From NCBI GenBank assembly GCA_032719365.1, contig CM064871.1:36863566-36927565 (forward strand): 64,000 bases of DNA. Reading direction: 5' to 3'. This DNA is from Prinsepia uniflora (lineage: Eukaryota; Streptophyta; Magnoliopsida; Rosales; Rosaceae). The notes below the pieces were generated by a model. That model had not been told where the DNA came from. It worked only from the letters and a program-made list of their open reading frames with translations, and ran no database searches. Both the position numbers and the translations under genes were made by a program. Below are positions 1-11,612 of this stretch, one piece after another (the first letter of the stretch is position 1; every line of letters begins with the position of its first letter).

Positions 1-1780
1 TTGGTTCTGACATGGTTGGAACTTCAGAATCGAGAGAGGTTGTGTTTGAGGCGACGATGGGAGTGCTTGATTCCGCCTTGATAATGAGTATTCCGAGTCA
101 TTTAGGGTGACTTCTCAGGTTTTGCCATGGCGGACAATGTCTGTTGTCACCAGTGTGTTGATCGTACATTGGTTGGTGGACCCGCGATTTTTTGGGTCAT
201 CAAGAGGAGTTGAGTATTTTCGAAGTTAGGTGAACGAGATACCTCATTTTTTGCTTGATGGCAGATGATGTTAGGCTACGTAGTGTTATGAGTGCAGCAA
301 GTTTTCGTGTGCATTCACGTAGGATAATTGTTGATGTCAACGTCTTGGATCATCCTTGATTTTCCTAGGTGGAATGCCAAGGATCGATACTAGGTAATTG
401 GAGAGGACCCACAGTCTCGACGTGTCTCGTCATTGACTGATCTGTTTAGATGTGGGAAATGGTTGAGGAGTGATGTGACTAACGAAGGATTCAAGGGGGT
501 GTAAGACCGTATGATCAGATTTCAGGTGGACTAGTTAGCTGAGGGAGATCATGTGTGGATCCTAGGTGGATCGGGATTGTTAAGTTGAGGACTTTGGGCA
601 TTTTGACGATCCAAGATGGTAATCTTGATGGTCAGGTTAGGTGGAGAGTTTATTGCTCTTACTTGGATATTTGAGTCTGAGGACGATGGGACAGACTTAT
701 TTTCGTGGTTAATCTCATATGGTGTGTTAATCGAACGAGTAGATATCCGACGGGGTCAGATTTGGCTAGCCTTGAGGTGTGAATGGTGGGATTAGCTTCC
801 CTATGACGTCAATCGAATGTAGTGAGTTGGTAATCGTTAGGTTCGGATTTGGTACGTCTCGGTAGACGTGGGTGAGATTGGATACCAGTTCGCATGAATG
901 GGTACGCCTTGATGGGCGTGAGTCGGATTGGTATGTGTTGAAAGTCGTGCTTGGGAGTAGATGTATTGATACTTGTCGGGTGACCGTGGGACTTGAAATG
1001 GACGATGGATTGTAGTTTTTTATCTGTCTAGTATTGGATTAGACAGATGGACTCCAGCATTGAAACGTGATTGGCTACGACCTAGGTTGTAAGCTGGTTG
1101 GTGGATGGATGTATGTTGTACATTGTTCGGGGTACGATACTGAGCAGGCTTGTGGTGCTTGGTGGTGGTATATAGGATATACCAGGGGTACGTTGGTGAG
1201 CGTGTTGGTAGTCGGCTCAATTTCGATACCATTGGATTAGTTGAGGGTGTGAACCGGACATTCGATACTGTGCACTGGGTCATGGTATTTCTAGTGGGTC
1301 CAGTTACACATAGGTCGAGTGAGATGTTGGTAAGTGTTTACTCAGGTTGAGTGAGTTGGTGGTTGGTGTAACCACAAGTGAGTATAGTGTCAGTCTTCAA
1401 CTGGCAACTGTCAAGTGTTGACAGTTTTGCGGGTTGTGTCAACATGGATCGATGAGCGAGATTTGATGACTCTCAGTGGGAGCAGATGTCAGGATAAATT
1501 GGTAATTGAGGAAGGAACCGTCAACTCGTTTGTGTCATCAAAATTGTAGAATTGTCGGGTGGTATCAACTTGGAATAGGTGGTCATTTTCACTCGAAGAG
1601 GTCGAGCGTGGACGATGTGATGTGAGTATTGGTGAAACGTCTGGGTGCAGATAAGTATTGTTCTCGTTAGTTGGTGTACGAGTGCACACATGAGGTGAGA
1701 TCGAAATTGTTTTCCACGAGGTGGATATGGAATCCGTATAATTGGAATTTCGAGGACAAAATTATTTAAGGAGGAAAGGT
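1..1780 (+). mobile_element. LARD-like element, internal domain (partial, cut by window edge)
   Basis: Aligns by eye along its whole length with 36927-38719, the second half of the internal domain of the complete element further on. Shared landmarks include the start (GGTTGGAACTTC, then CGAGAGAGGTTG), the paired tracts at 1022-1048 and 1167-1183, and a purine-rich tract at 1769-1780 just before an LTR start. No reading frame longer than about 90 codons exists and none resembles gag, protease, reverse transcriptase or integrase. I read it as the 3' part of a non-autonomous LTR retrotransposon in plus orientation; its 5' half lies outside the window. Confidence 0.8.
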
Positions 1781-1939
1781 TGTAACGACCCGTCCCTAAT
1801 TCGAGGATTAGATAGTGACTAATGAAGGATTAGTGAGGTTAATCGGTGATTAGCTAGGCGAAATCGGACGGACGACTCAAAATGACCGTTTTGCCCCTAG
1901 TCGTGCGCAATATGTTGACTTTTGACCAGGGAGGTCCGA
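1781..1939 (+). mobile_element. Start of 3' LTR, truncated
   Basis: Begins TGTAACGACCCGTCCC directly after the polypurine tract. It follows the other LTRs for about 130 bp, then jumps within TTGACTTTT to a stretch (GGGAGGTCCGATG) that lies several hundred bases downstream in full copies, so it carries an internal deletion. It stops where the next LTR begins at 1940. Confidence 0.75.
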
Positions 1940-4878
1940 TGTAACGACCCATCCCAAATTACCGGGATTAATTAAAAATTAATGACGGACGAGCAGGGCG
2001 AAATGACGATTTTGCCCCTAGAATGGGCGAAAGATTGACTCTTCGTTCAGGTGGTCAAATGGACTTTGACCAATGATTGTGACGTAGTTCGAGATGTCAC
2101 GAGTTCATAGACAGGTGGCACGCCCGATTCCAACATTCGAGAAAGAAGTTATGATTTTCTGATGTTCGGGGGTATTTTGGTAATTTGGTTGAAAAGGGGC
2201 AAATAGTTGAATTTTGACCCGGGAGGTCCGATGGCCGAGGGACGAGGACCGTGACATAGATCAAGACGATACAAATCTGTGAAGTTATCATCCATCCATT
2301 GCCCACCCAAATTGATTCATGCATCCCCCATTTCTTTGTTCGTGCATACTAAACCCAAACCAAACCCGATCACCCTTCCAACCCCAATCAAACCCTTCCC
2401 CCATATGATCATGCTTAAGAGACCAAGAGAGTGAGAGGAAAGCAGGATGATGGTGGTGGCTGACTAGGGGCAGCGCCGCCAAGGACGACGGGGGTAAACG
2501 TGCAAGGTATCGGTTTTGGCCCATTCTTTTACATTTTCGTTTTTTGACGTTATGGGCTGCTTTGAACGATTATAATAGGTTATTTAGGTTGTTAGGAAGC
2601 TATTGGGGTGGTTTTGAATGGTGGTTCATGGTTGAAGAACCCAGGGAGGAAACTGGGTATGTGAACCGTGAGGGAAGAAATCAAACCGTTAGCTTTTAGA
2701 GATTTTCCTTTGGATTTGATAATAGTAATGGATAGGAAACTTTGAAATAGGAAGAATGGAAGCAATTAGGAAGAGATTGGACAAAAAATGAAGGAAGGAC
2801 CACCCTGGACCGGTCACGCCGGTTCAGCTGTAGAGCTGAATCGGACCGGCCAGTTTAGACCGGTCTGACCGATGTTGAAGACGCTGGAACAGTGGCGCGT
2901 AAGCCCAAGCGCAGGGCCTTTTGGGCGGCGCATGGCAGCGCGTGGGACACCTTTTGGGGATGACTTCAACACATGAGTGCATTTGTTTGTGGTAGCCTAG
3001 GATTTACGTATTTGTACATATTTCGAGATTTTCGATTTTATACGATGCTTATACGTGCTAGGTTTTCAATGAGGGTTTAATGAATTGGTTTTGGATTTGG
3101 AAATATGAATCGGACCGAGGAATCGGAGACGATTAGATTTGGTTTTCAATGAGGGTTTAATGAATTGGTTTTGGATTTGGTTTTATACGATGCTTATACG
3201 TGCTTGGAGACGATTAGATTTGACGAGGAATCGGACCGAGGGTCCATTTGAGTTATACGATCGGGCTGAGGGCCCCTTTTGTTTACGAGTTCGGGCTTGA
3301 GGCCCAGTTGGTTGTAATCTCAGGCTTGAGGCCCCTTTGACTGTAGTTTCGTGCTTAAGGCCCCTTTGGTTGTGAAATCGGGCTTGAGGCCCCATTGAGT
3401 TATGGTTTCGGGCTTAGGGTCCAGTTAGTCGTGATATCGGGCTAGAGGCCCAGTTGATTGTGAAATCAGGCTTGAGTCCCAATTCGGTTTATGAAATGAG
3501 AATTCGGGCATGAGATCCTGTTTAACTGTGGATTTAGGCCGAGGCCTGTGAAAATTTATTTGAATCGGATTTGAGGAATCCTGTTGAGATGAACCGGGTA
3601 AGAGACCCAGTTGAAATATGTTTTGAGAAAGAAAGAAAGTGTTTTGGAAAATGTATATATACCCTCCACATGATTATATGGTCTCCTCCATATGAAAAAG
3701 TAAACTCATGCATGAGACCCATTTTTTTTTGGAAACCCTCGAACTCGAAGTCCCTTTTAGTCACGTTATCGGGCCAGGGGTTCAATTGATTCCTGAAATG
3801 ATTTCGGATTTGGAAATATGGAATTGGGCACGTGACCCATTTGATTTATGAACTCTCGGACTTGAAGTCCATTTGATTTAACGAGGCATCAGGTCGGAGG
3901 TCCAGTTGGTTTACGTATCGGGCTCGAGGCCCAGGTGGTTTGCGTATCGGGCCAGAGGCCCAGGTGGTTTGTGTATCGGGCCGGAGGCCGAGTTGGTATA
4001 TGAATTCGAGCTTAGGGCCCAGTTATGGTTTACGATTGTGATTTCAGGTCAGGGACCCATAAATGGATTTCTAGTTCATGGCGGTTTATGGGGACCCGGC
4101 ATGAACCTTTGAAAGGTTTTAAGAATGATTTCAAATGGTTTTTCATATACCATCCTTATATATTATGGATTGTCTCGTGCGGGGAAGGTCGTTGGCCTGG
4201 GTGGATCCCGGAGTAGTTATGGAGCACTAACTGAGTGGAGTCGCCCCTGTTGGGTTCCTTACTCTCAGGAAGGCTATTATGGATTATAACCCCCAGGGAG
4301 AGTCATTGATCTGCGGACATTGACCTGGGTGGACCCTGGGGAGACTCGGGATTTGAGACCCCGGGTAGTATGCGAGTAGCTCTAGATACCATGACAAGAT
4401 TGATTATATGATTTATGATAAACAAGATTTCTTGGATTTGCAAAATTGTGTTTTATGGATAATAAATGGATTTGGGCTGTGTTCCCACATATTATATATT
4501 CTTATGGATTTTTGTAAATGGATTTGGACAGAGGCCCTTATGATTTGAATTTACGGAATTTGGGGTTGAGATAAATGGTTTTCCTCTGCATGCATGCTTT
4601 TTAGTGAAGGGCATAAAGGTCTTTTATGAAATGTGTTCCATCAAACTATTACTTTTCGTCCATTCACAGTCTTTTCTATTTTTCAATGCCATTCAGGTTG
4701 ATTACGGATGCGGACTGTAGTAGAGACCGAGACATCACACTCCTCCACCGAATCCTAGCGCGCTCTAGTAGACGGTCGGGCCAAAGTTTTAATTTATTCC
4801 CTTGTCTGGTACTTTGTGTTAGACGGGAACACCACACATCCCGTGTTAATCCCGGGGAGATTGGGATGGGTCGTGACA
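1940..4878 (+). mobile_element. LTR of the TGTAACGACCC family, about 2.9 kb
   Basis: Starts TGTAACGACCCATCCC and ends GGGTCGTGACA, matching the termini of the complete element. It contains the hairpin-repeat array (about 3231-4062), the ATGCATGCATGC motif near 4590 and the right-hand box GTCCATTCACAG near 4659. The flanks (TCCGA and TCAGC) do not form a target duplication. Because the right flank is LTR sequence in opposite orientation, this copy was probably rearranged after insertion. Confidence 0.7.
3231..4062 (+). repeat. Tandem short-inverted-repeat array inside LTR
   Basis: About two dozen degenerate 25-30-bp units of the form GGGCTTGAGGCCCAGTTGGTT. Each unit carries a short inverted repeat (GGGC with GCCC, GGACTTGAAGTCC, GGGTC or its variants with GACCC). 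The same array occurs at the corresponding place in the other LTR copies. Confidence 0.75.
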
Positions 4879-5051
4879 TCAGCCCTCGGCCATCGGACCT
4901 CCCGGGTCAAAAGTCAACTTTTCACCCTCGTTTAGGGGCAAAATCCTAATTTCTCCCTGAATGTCCGATTATCCTCGGCTAATTCCCAATTAGCCTTACT
5001 AATCTATAATTAATCTTAATCTAATCCCACAATTCGGGATGGGTCGTTACA
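4879..5051 (-). mobile_element. LTR 5'-end fragment, inverted
   Basis: Reverse complement of the first part of the same LTR family; on the minus strand it starts at 5051 with TGTAACGACCCATCCCG. It carries the same kind of internal deletion joining the GTTGACTTTT region to GGGAGGTCCGATGG as the fragment at 1781-1939. The two fragments therefore face each other as inverted repeats around the 1940-4878 LTR. Confidence 0.65.
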
Positions 5052-6182
5052 CGTGTCCACAAAACGATTATTAAATCCATAAAAATAATCATATCAAATC
5101 ATCATCCAAATCATTGCAACTCAAATCATGCAATAAATCATGAAAAACATTTACTACGCCTGCATAATAGTTTATAAAACAAATGTCCACTCATATACCA
5201 TCCAAGCTACACAATTCGGAGCTGTTCGCTTTTCAGTAATTTCTAGGAACCACCGATCCTTGAAAATAGTGTCCATGTACCCTCACACGCCGCCACAAGC
5301 GGCTACGTGTGAAACCCGCGCGCCTGTACTGTTCACCTCCTTCCTCACCCGTTTTCTTACAAAACGGGTCACGTGACCTGGTTCCTGACCCGGTTTGATT
5401 TTACCCAATTCTGCACCATTTCTCCTCAAACCCGTTGAATTTCAATTCGAATTTCGAAAGAGTCACAGGCTCTGTTCTAGGTTTACTCCTCACCAATTCT
5501 CTTCGATTTCTAGATGGTTCAATTCGTTTAAGTCCCAGAAAGCTTAATCCAAACTCAATTTCAGGAATCAAGGTCTAAAACTCCATTTCAAATTCTCAAA
5601 TTCCCAAAAACGGTATTTCGAGTTTCTTGGGTAATTTTTGAGTTTTCTTCTTCTTTTCCCTTTCTTTTTTATCTCGTTTTCCATCTTAGCTCTCTTAATC
5701 TCTTTGTTTTCCGGGTTCCTCACGATTAGCTAGGTTGATGATTAGTTTCCATGAATTTTGGTTCTTCATTTTTTTTTTGTTCAACAACACACACTACACA
5801 TCTTCCCAATTGAACACCCAGCACCCTCAAAATGCTACCACGTTTTTCCAGCAATCCATCTCTTACATTGACAGGTGTCTCTAATGTGCACAAAACATGC
5901 TGACTCAATAAACTCAGCAAAATACCATTTTCCCTTCCTTACATAATTACCGAAATACCCCTAGGCATTTTCGACCTGTAATAATTCTGTTCGAACTGCG
6001 AATTCGACTCGTCACCTGTCTATGAACTCAACGTCTTGAGACCTACCCAACGATCTTCACGGAAAGTCCAAAAAGTGTCCCTGAATAAAAAGTCAATTTC
6101 TGCCCCCATAAACCGAGGGTAAAATCGTCACTTTCTTCTAAAATTTCTAAAATTCCCTTTTTCGAATTTTCGGGTTGTCACA
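5052..6182 (-). mobile_element. LTR fragment of a related family (TGTGACAACCC start)
   Basis: On the minus strand it begins at 6182 with TGTGACAACCCG and contains the family-wide CATAGACAGGTG block near 6020, a GTCCACTCA box near 5181 and a GC-rich leader. Its far end was lost at the junction with the fragment ending at 5051. The right flank AATAG abuts the CACTA-type debris, so this LTR probably inserted into or beside that element. No coding capacity is visible. Confidence 0.5.
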
Positions 6183-6345
6183 AATAGACATCACTAATCA
6201 GACGATAGTTTAGGTTAAATGTGACGTCTTATTATAAGAGATGACAGTTTAGACTAAAACTGTCGTCTATAACTATGTAAAAGTGTTGTCTATGATGTTT
6301 TGTAATATTATGTGAGATAAAAGACAACAGTTATTTTAAAAAAAA
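6183..6345. repeat. Left subterminal repeat block of the CACTA element
   Basis: Contains alternating inverted copies of GACGACAGTTT and AACTGTCGTCTA, including one compact palindrome around 6245-6275. Confidence 0.55.
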
Positions 6346-9345
6346 TTTGTCTATTAGAAGATATGAGGGAAAACTTTCCCAAATTTGTGAAAGCGGCAAC
6401 TCTAAATTTTGAAGATGCGCCAATTACTGTGCATTTATCAGATTTAAAAAAAAAACAAAAAACAAACAACTCGCGAACTGGACTTTGCAAAATCACAAGG
6501 TGCACGATCAACCACAAGATTTCATAAGCTGAAGTTCTAAGCCCTCACAGAGAGATTCATATTTCACCGAAGGAATCATTCACTGAGAGGATCCACCCCA
6601 GTAGCTAGAGAACCGACACGAGGTAACTGGTTAGTTTTCTGGGATACCCTTGGGCATATGAATCGTATGATTAATAGATGGTAATATTTTTGTAGCTAGG
6701 CTTGTTATATTTTTGTATCGTATGGTTACTATTCTCCTTCCTTTTTTTAGCAACCAAATTAAGCAAATGAGTTTGTTGTAGGTTTGTTTGTCATCAAAGT
6801 TAATAGATATTGTTTTAGGTTTTGCTGTTGTCCTTTGATCTTGTGGGTCTCGTAGTGAAACATGGAAGGTAGGTTGCTATTTGATTTGCCCTTACGTTTT
6901 TTGTTCTACTGTTGACCTTTAATCTTGTGTGGCAAATGCTCTTTTTCCCCTTGAGGACAATTAGCCTATAGGACCAGAATGACTCAATCCCATTCAGCAT
7001 TCAAATTCAACAAATTTGTTAGTTGTTGTATCAAACCGACTCATGAACAGAGTACATTTCAATTTTCTTGCTTGTCGTCTCTATTTTGTTCTGGTTTTAT
7101 CTCATAGAATATGGTTGACTTAGGAATGAAAGCCTGGTTTTATCAAACAGCCTACCATCTAAGTTCTAACCTTATTATAAACACAAACATGTGAAAATAA
7201 ACAATGTGGTTGATCTGGGAATGATCAGTTGTTGTGGTCTTCTTCTTTTTTAACTATGTGCATGTATAACCTGTGTTCGAACTCTACTAGTCTAAAAGGT
7301 TACCAAAAGATGAACCAAAATTTTTCCTTTCCCTATTTTCTCTCAAATCTATAAGGTTTAAAAACTGTAATTCATGGAGATATTATAAACATTACTTTGT
7401 CTTATCCGTTAACTTTTTTGTTTGAATGGGTAGATTGTAAGATGGATAAATCGTGGATGTTTGCTGATAGAAGATAAAAAAAACATATAAAGATGTGTAC
7501 TTGCAAAACCACTAAATTTGACTGCAAAGTTTATGCACTTTGAACTCAAGTTTGCTAAGAAATATGTTATTTCTTACCAAAATGAACTTATGAAATATAG
7601 ACTATTAGTATGTATGTTGTGAACATATAAGCAGAAGTTTACTGATAACTATGTTATTCTTTATGCAAATGAACTTATGAAATTCTACTCGTGGTTGTTT
7701 GTGATTTTCATTTATGTGCTCTTCTTTTGTTCTATATAAGTCTCTAAAATTATTTTTAGCTTTTACATTAACAATGTTTTGGGTTATGCTGCTACCATGG
7801 AATTTTGTAAACTCTGAATGCATTAGAATGAGTTACTAGCTTACAAGTTATAAGTGAGTGTAGTAGCTACTCAAATGGGTTTGCTATAGGTTTTTTTTGT
7901 CATCAAAGATGATAGATATTGTTTTCGGTTTTGCTTTCGTCTTTTCGATCTTGTGGGTCTCAGGAATTGGAGCAAGCCCTTTACATTTGTGTTTTTGTTT
8001 CCTACAAATTTACGATGCTTCATTTGGTCCTCATTAGTGTCTTGGTCATAGTCGTGGATGTTTCTGAATTATCTAGTGTTGGCATGATTGGTTTAGTACT
8101 ATAAGAACTCATTAGATTCAAGTGTGTTGGTCTTTTTAATTTTTGCTTGAATCTGCGTTTTTCTGGATTTTGGTAAAAAATTCTTGTTGGTTCTTTCATA
8201 TTATTGTTGTCAGTCATTCCTCAGCCTAGCTAATAATGATTACTAATATATAACAAGTGTGTAACTTTTTTTTATTGACATAAACATTGAGTTTTCATCA
8301 CCATATGCTAAAACTGCACAATGAGTTAAAAAAAAAACATTTTGATTAAAACATTTTAATTGTTGATATGCAAGATAGAAGCTTTTCAAGTTTTGATTGG
8401 ATTTTGATTATCCTCTATTAGGTGTACCAGCATTAATATCAGATTAAGGCTCTGAAATTTGTCTGAACCCAAGCAGATTTGGAATTTGGCTGTAGCAACA
8501 TTGGAATTAAACGTGTGTATCTTCAAACTTGAACTCTAGCTGAAAATAGTTGGTCTAGGCATTCTTCTCTACCTACTTTATGAGATTGTGTTAAAATGGA
8601 TTGCTGCATGATTCAAAGTTTGATTATGAGATTTCTGAATTATACTAGACTTTAGGTGTTTGATTAAATTCTTATGTTTCTTCCTAAGTTAGGTTTTTTA
8701 TGTTATAGTTGTTAAATAGCATACGGTTCAGCTAGAAAATACTCTGTGGAACTCTCTCTTTCCCTTAAAGATACCATACTCATGTTCATGGTGGCTAAAA
8801 ATTCCAAAAAACTACATACTAAAACATAAAGTAAAGTTCTATCTCAGTAAATTACTATATTCAGTGGCAGAAAAAGTTGCAAAGTTCTAATGCAAAGTTT
8901 TCATTACACTTCTAAATCTGATATACATTAATGGAATATGATGGTGTAAAGTTCGTGTCTAACTTCCCTAGATATTGACGAATTGAAGCACTCACTAAAT
9001 ATCAAGCTTCATCTTCATGTAGTAAAGTCGAGTTTGAAATTTTTACTCATAAATCATAAGTAAAGAAAAATACCTAGAGAGTAGTGTCATTGACAATATA
9101 TGATATTAGTTGTAAAAAAAACATAAGATATTGTCAAAAATTAAAAACTGCCAAAATAGTACTAAGAAATGTGCAACTATCAAACTGACAATATTGTCCT
9201 CTCTGTTTTGTTCTGATTTTATCGTATAGAATGCGGTTGATCTGGGAATGATTAGCTCGTTATATCAAACAGCCTATCTTCTAACCTTATAAATATTACT
9301 TTTTCTTGACCACTAATTTTTTTGTTTGAATGGGTAGATTGTAAG

Positions 9346-10439
9346 ATGGATAAATCCGAGATGTTTGCCGATAGAAGATAAAAAACATATAAAGATGGGG
9401 TAGAAGAATTTTTCCAAATTGCACGAGAGAATTGTAGAAACTCAAGCTTCATTTACTATCCTTGTAGAAAATGTAGAAACATGAAATAGTTTTCTGTTGA
9501 AGTTATAAGGGAGCATTTGTATTTTAATGGGGTTGATAGAAGTTATCAAAATTTGATATGGCATGGGAAACCTTCTAAATCAATAACAAATGAAAATGAT
9601 AATGTTTAAAAAGCACATGATTTTGTCTCTGAGAGTGTAGTGATAGGAGGTAACTCATATGGGGCATTCGAGAATGAGACCAATGAGTTTATGAAAGTCA
9701 TTGGGGCGGGAACAAACCATTGTTTCCTAGCTATCAACGACACACCAAGCTATATGCCCTTGTTAGATTGTACAATTTAAAAACTAAGAATGCTATGACT
9801 AAGGCATGTTTCACCGATTTGTTGATTGAGGTAGGAGATCTTTTTCTTGAGAGTAATGAAATACCCACTTCTATGAATGAAGCAAAAGGTACTTTGCGGG
9901 CGCTTGGAATTGAGTACATTAAGATACATGCATGCCCCAATGATTGTATCTTGTATAGGAAAGAGTTTGTGGATCTTAATAGTTGCTCTACATGTGGTCT
10001 TTCAAGGTGGAAAGTAACTAAGATTGTATCTATAAAGGAGGGTGTGGCAACAAAAGTTTTGTAGTATTTTCCACCAATATCAAAATTTGGAACTTGGTTT
10101 CAATCCGCTAAGACATCAAAATATTTTATTTGGCATGCGGAGAAAAGTGTGAGGGATGGCCTTATGCGTCATCCAGCTGACTCCATTGCTTGGAAGTCAG
10201 TCGACCATAAGTGGCTTGAATTTTTTCAAGAACCAAGAAACCTTCAGTTAGCACTTTTGACTAATGGGTTCAATCCCCACAACAGTAGTACATACAGTTG
10301 TTGGCCAATTATCCTTGTGAATTACAACCTTCCTATATCCATGTTCATGAAAAGGAAGTACATGATGTTAACCATGTTGATATCTAGTCCTAAACAACCC
10401 GAAAATTATATAGATGTGTTAGGCAAACTTGACATTTAA
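9346..10439 (+). pseudogene. TNP2-like CACTA transposase, broken
   Basis: Starts with the transposase-associated domain (MDKSEMFADRR, a stop, then DGVEEFFQIARENC and CRKCRNMK). It continues with RLYNLKTKNAMTKACFTDLL and IHACPNDCILYRKEF with CSTCGLSRWK (9720-10064). After a stop comes WHAEKSVRDGLMRHPADS with LTNGFNPHNSSTYSCWPIIL and NYNLPISMFMKRKYMM (about 10130-10430). This is the canonical order of plant En/Spm TNP2 transposases, but stops lie at about 9379, 9489 and 10062, and the sequence ends long before the rest of the family. It is a decayed, inactive copy on the plus strand. Confidence 0.85.
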
Positions 10440-11218
10440 TAAGATACTTTATAGTTTAGTTGTTTGTACATTATAGTTGTTAATAATCTTTCTCCAAAGT
10501 TAGTTATTGCATCTTGCTCCAAAGTTAGGTTTTTTGGTATGTCTTGGTCTAGAGGTTTCACCCTAAGTAGTTAAATCATTTACTCTTGTACTTGATTTAT
10601 TGACATGCTTGATTGTGTTGCCTTACCTTTTCCAAACCTTTGATTTGTGATTTGAGCCTTGTTGGCCTTATGTTTGCCTAAATTTTTCTTTAATATTACA
10701 TTGGGAGACAAAAAAACAACTAAGGTTTACACACAAAAGAAGATTGATGAAGTACGTGGTGAGTGGGAAATTTTTTTAGGGGACTATGTAACATAGGTTT
10801 AGATAGCATATGAAAGCACAATCTAGTGCATGACCTAACCAGCTCCTTTTATGTTAATTTTGCCTCTTTGTTTTGGTTTTATCTTGAGGCATATCCGCAT
10901 TGACATATCTAGAAAGCTAGACTTATAATTTTTATTGTTCTTTTGACTTTTAGACGATTTAATTTATAAGAATTATGTTTGATGAATTTGCTAGAATTAT
11001 ATATATGTGATTTCTTTGTTGAATTGATTGTTGGATGGAATTTTGGATGAAAGGTTGGAATTTTGATTGTTGGGTTTTTTAAGAAAGAGGACAAGGGTTT
11101 GTTTGTTTGATGGTGGGAGGTTTATGGTTGTTGGTTTCTTAGTGAGATTTTTGATAAAAAAAAACGACATAGGGTTTTCGTTGCGATCTGGGACATACAT
11201 TGAATATGATCAAAAATC

Positions 11219-11612
11219 TGTTATATTGAAACTACAATAATGGATAAATGTTGTCTTATGAACGATAAGACAACAACTAAGTGAATACACTGTCATCTAA
11301 AGGGGAGGTAGACGACAATTACTAGCATAAAATTGTCGTCTAACATGCTCTTAGACGACAGTTTTACAAAAAGCTGTTGTCTAAGTAGATGTTAAAGACA
11401 ACATTTTTTTTTCTCAAAATTGTTGTCTTAATGGGCCATAGACGGCGATAAACAACCAAAAACTATCGTCTAAACATGTAAAAGACAACACTTTTTTTCA
11501 AAACTGTTGTCTGAAGGGGTCATTTTAACAACACTTTTTTTTTCAAAACTGTTGTATGAAGGGGTCATTTTAACAACACATTTGTTTTTTTATCAAAACT
11601 GTTGTCTTAAGG
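11219..11612. repeat. Right subterminal repeat block of the CACTA element, first part
   Basis: Many 25-35-bp units of the type ACAACACTTTTTTTCAAAACTGTTGTCTTAA in both orientations (unit described, not one exact copy). Interrupted after TAAGG at 11608-11612 by the solo LTR. Confidence 0.65.
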
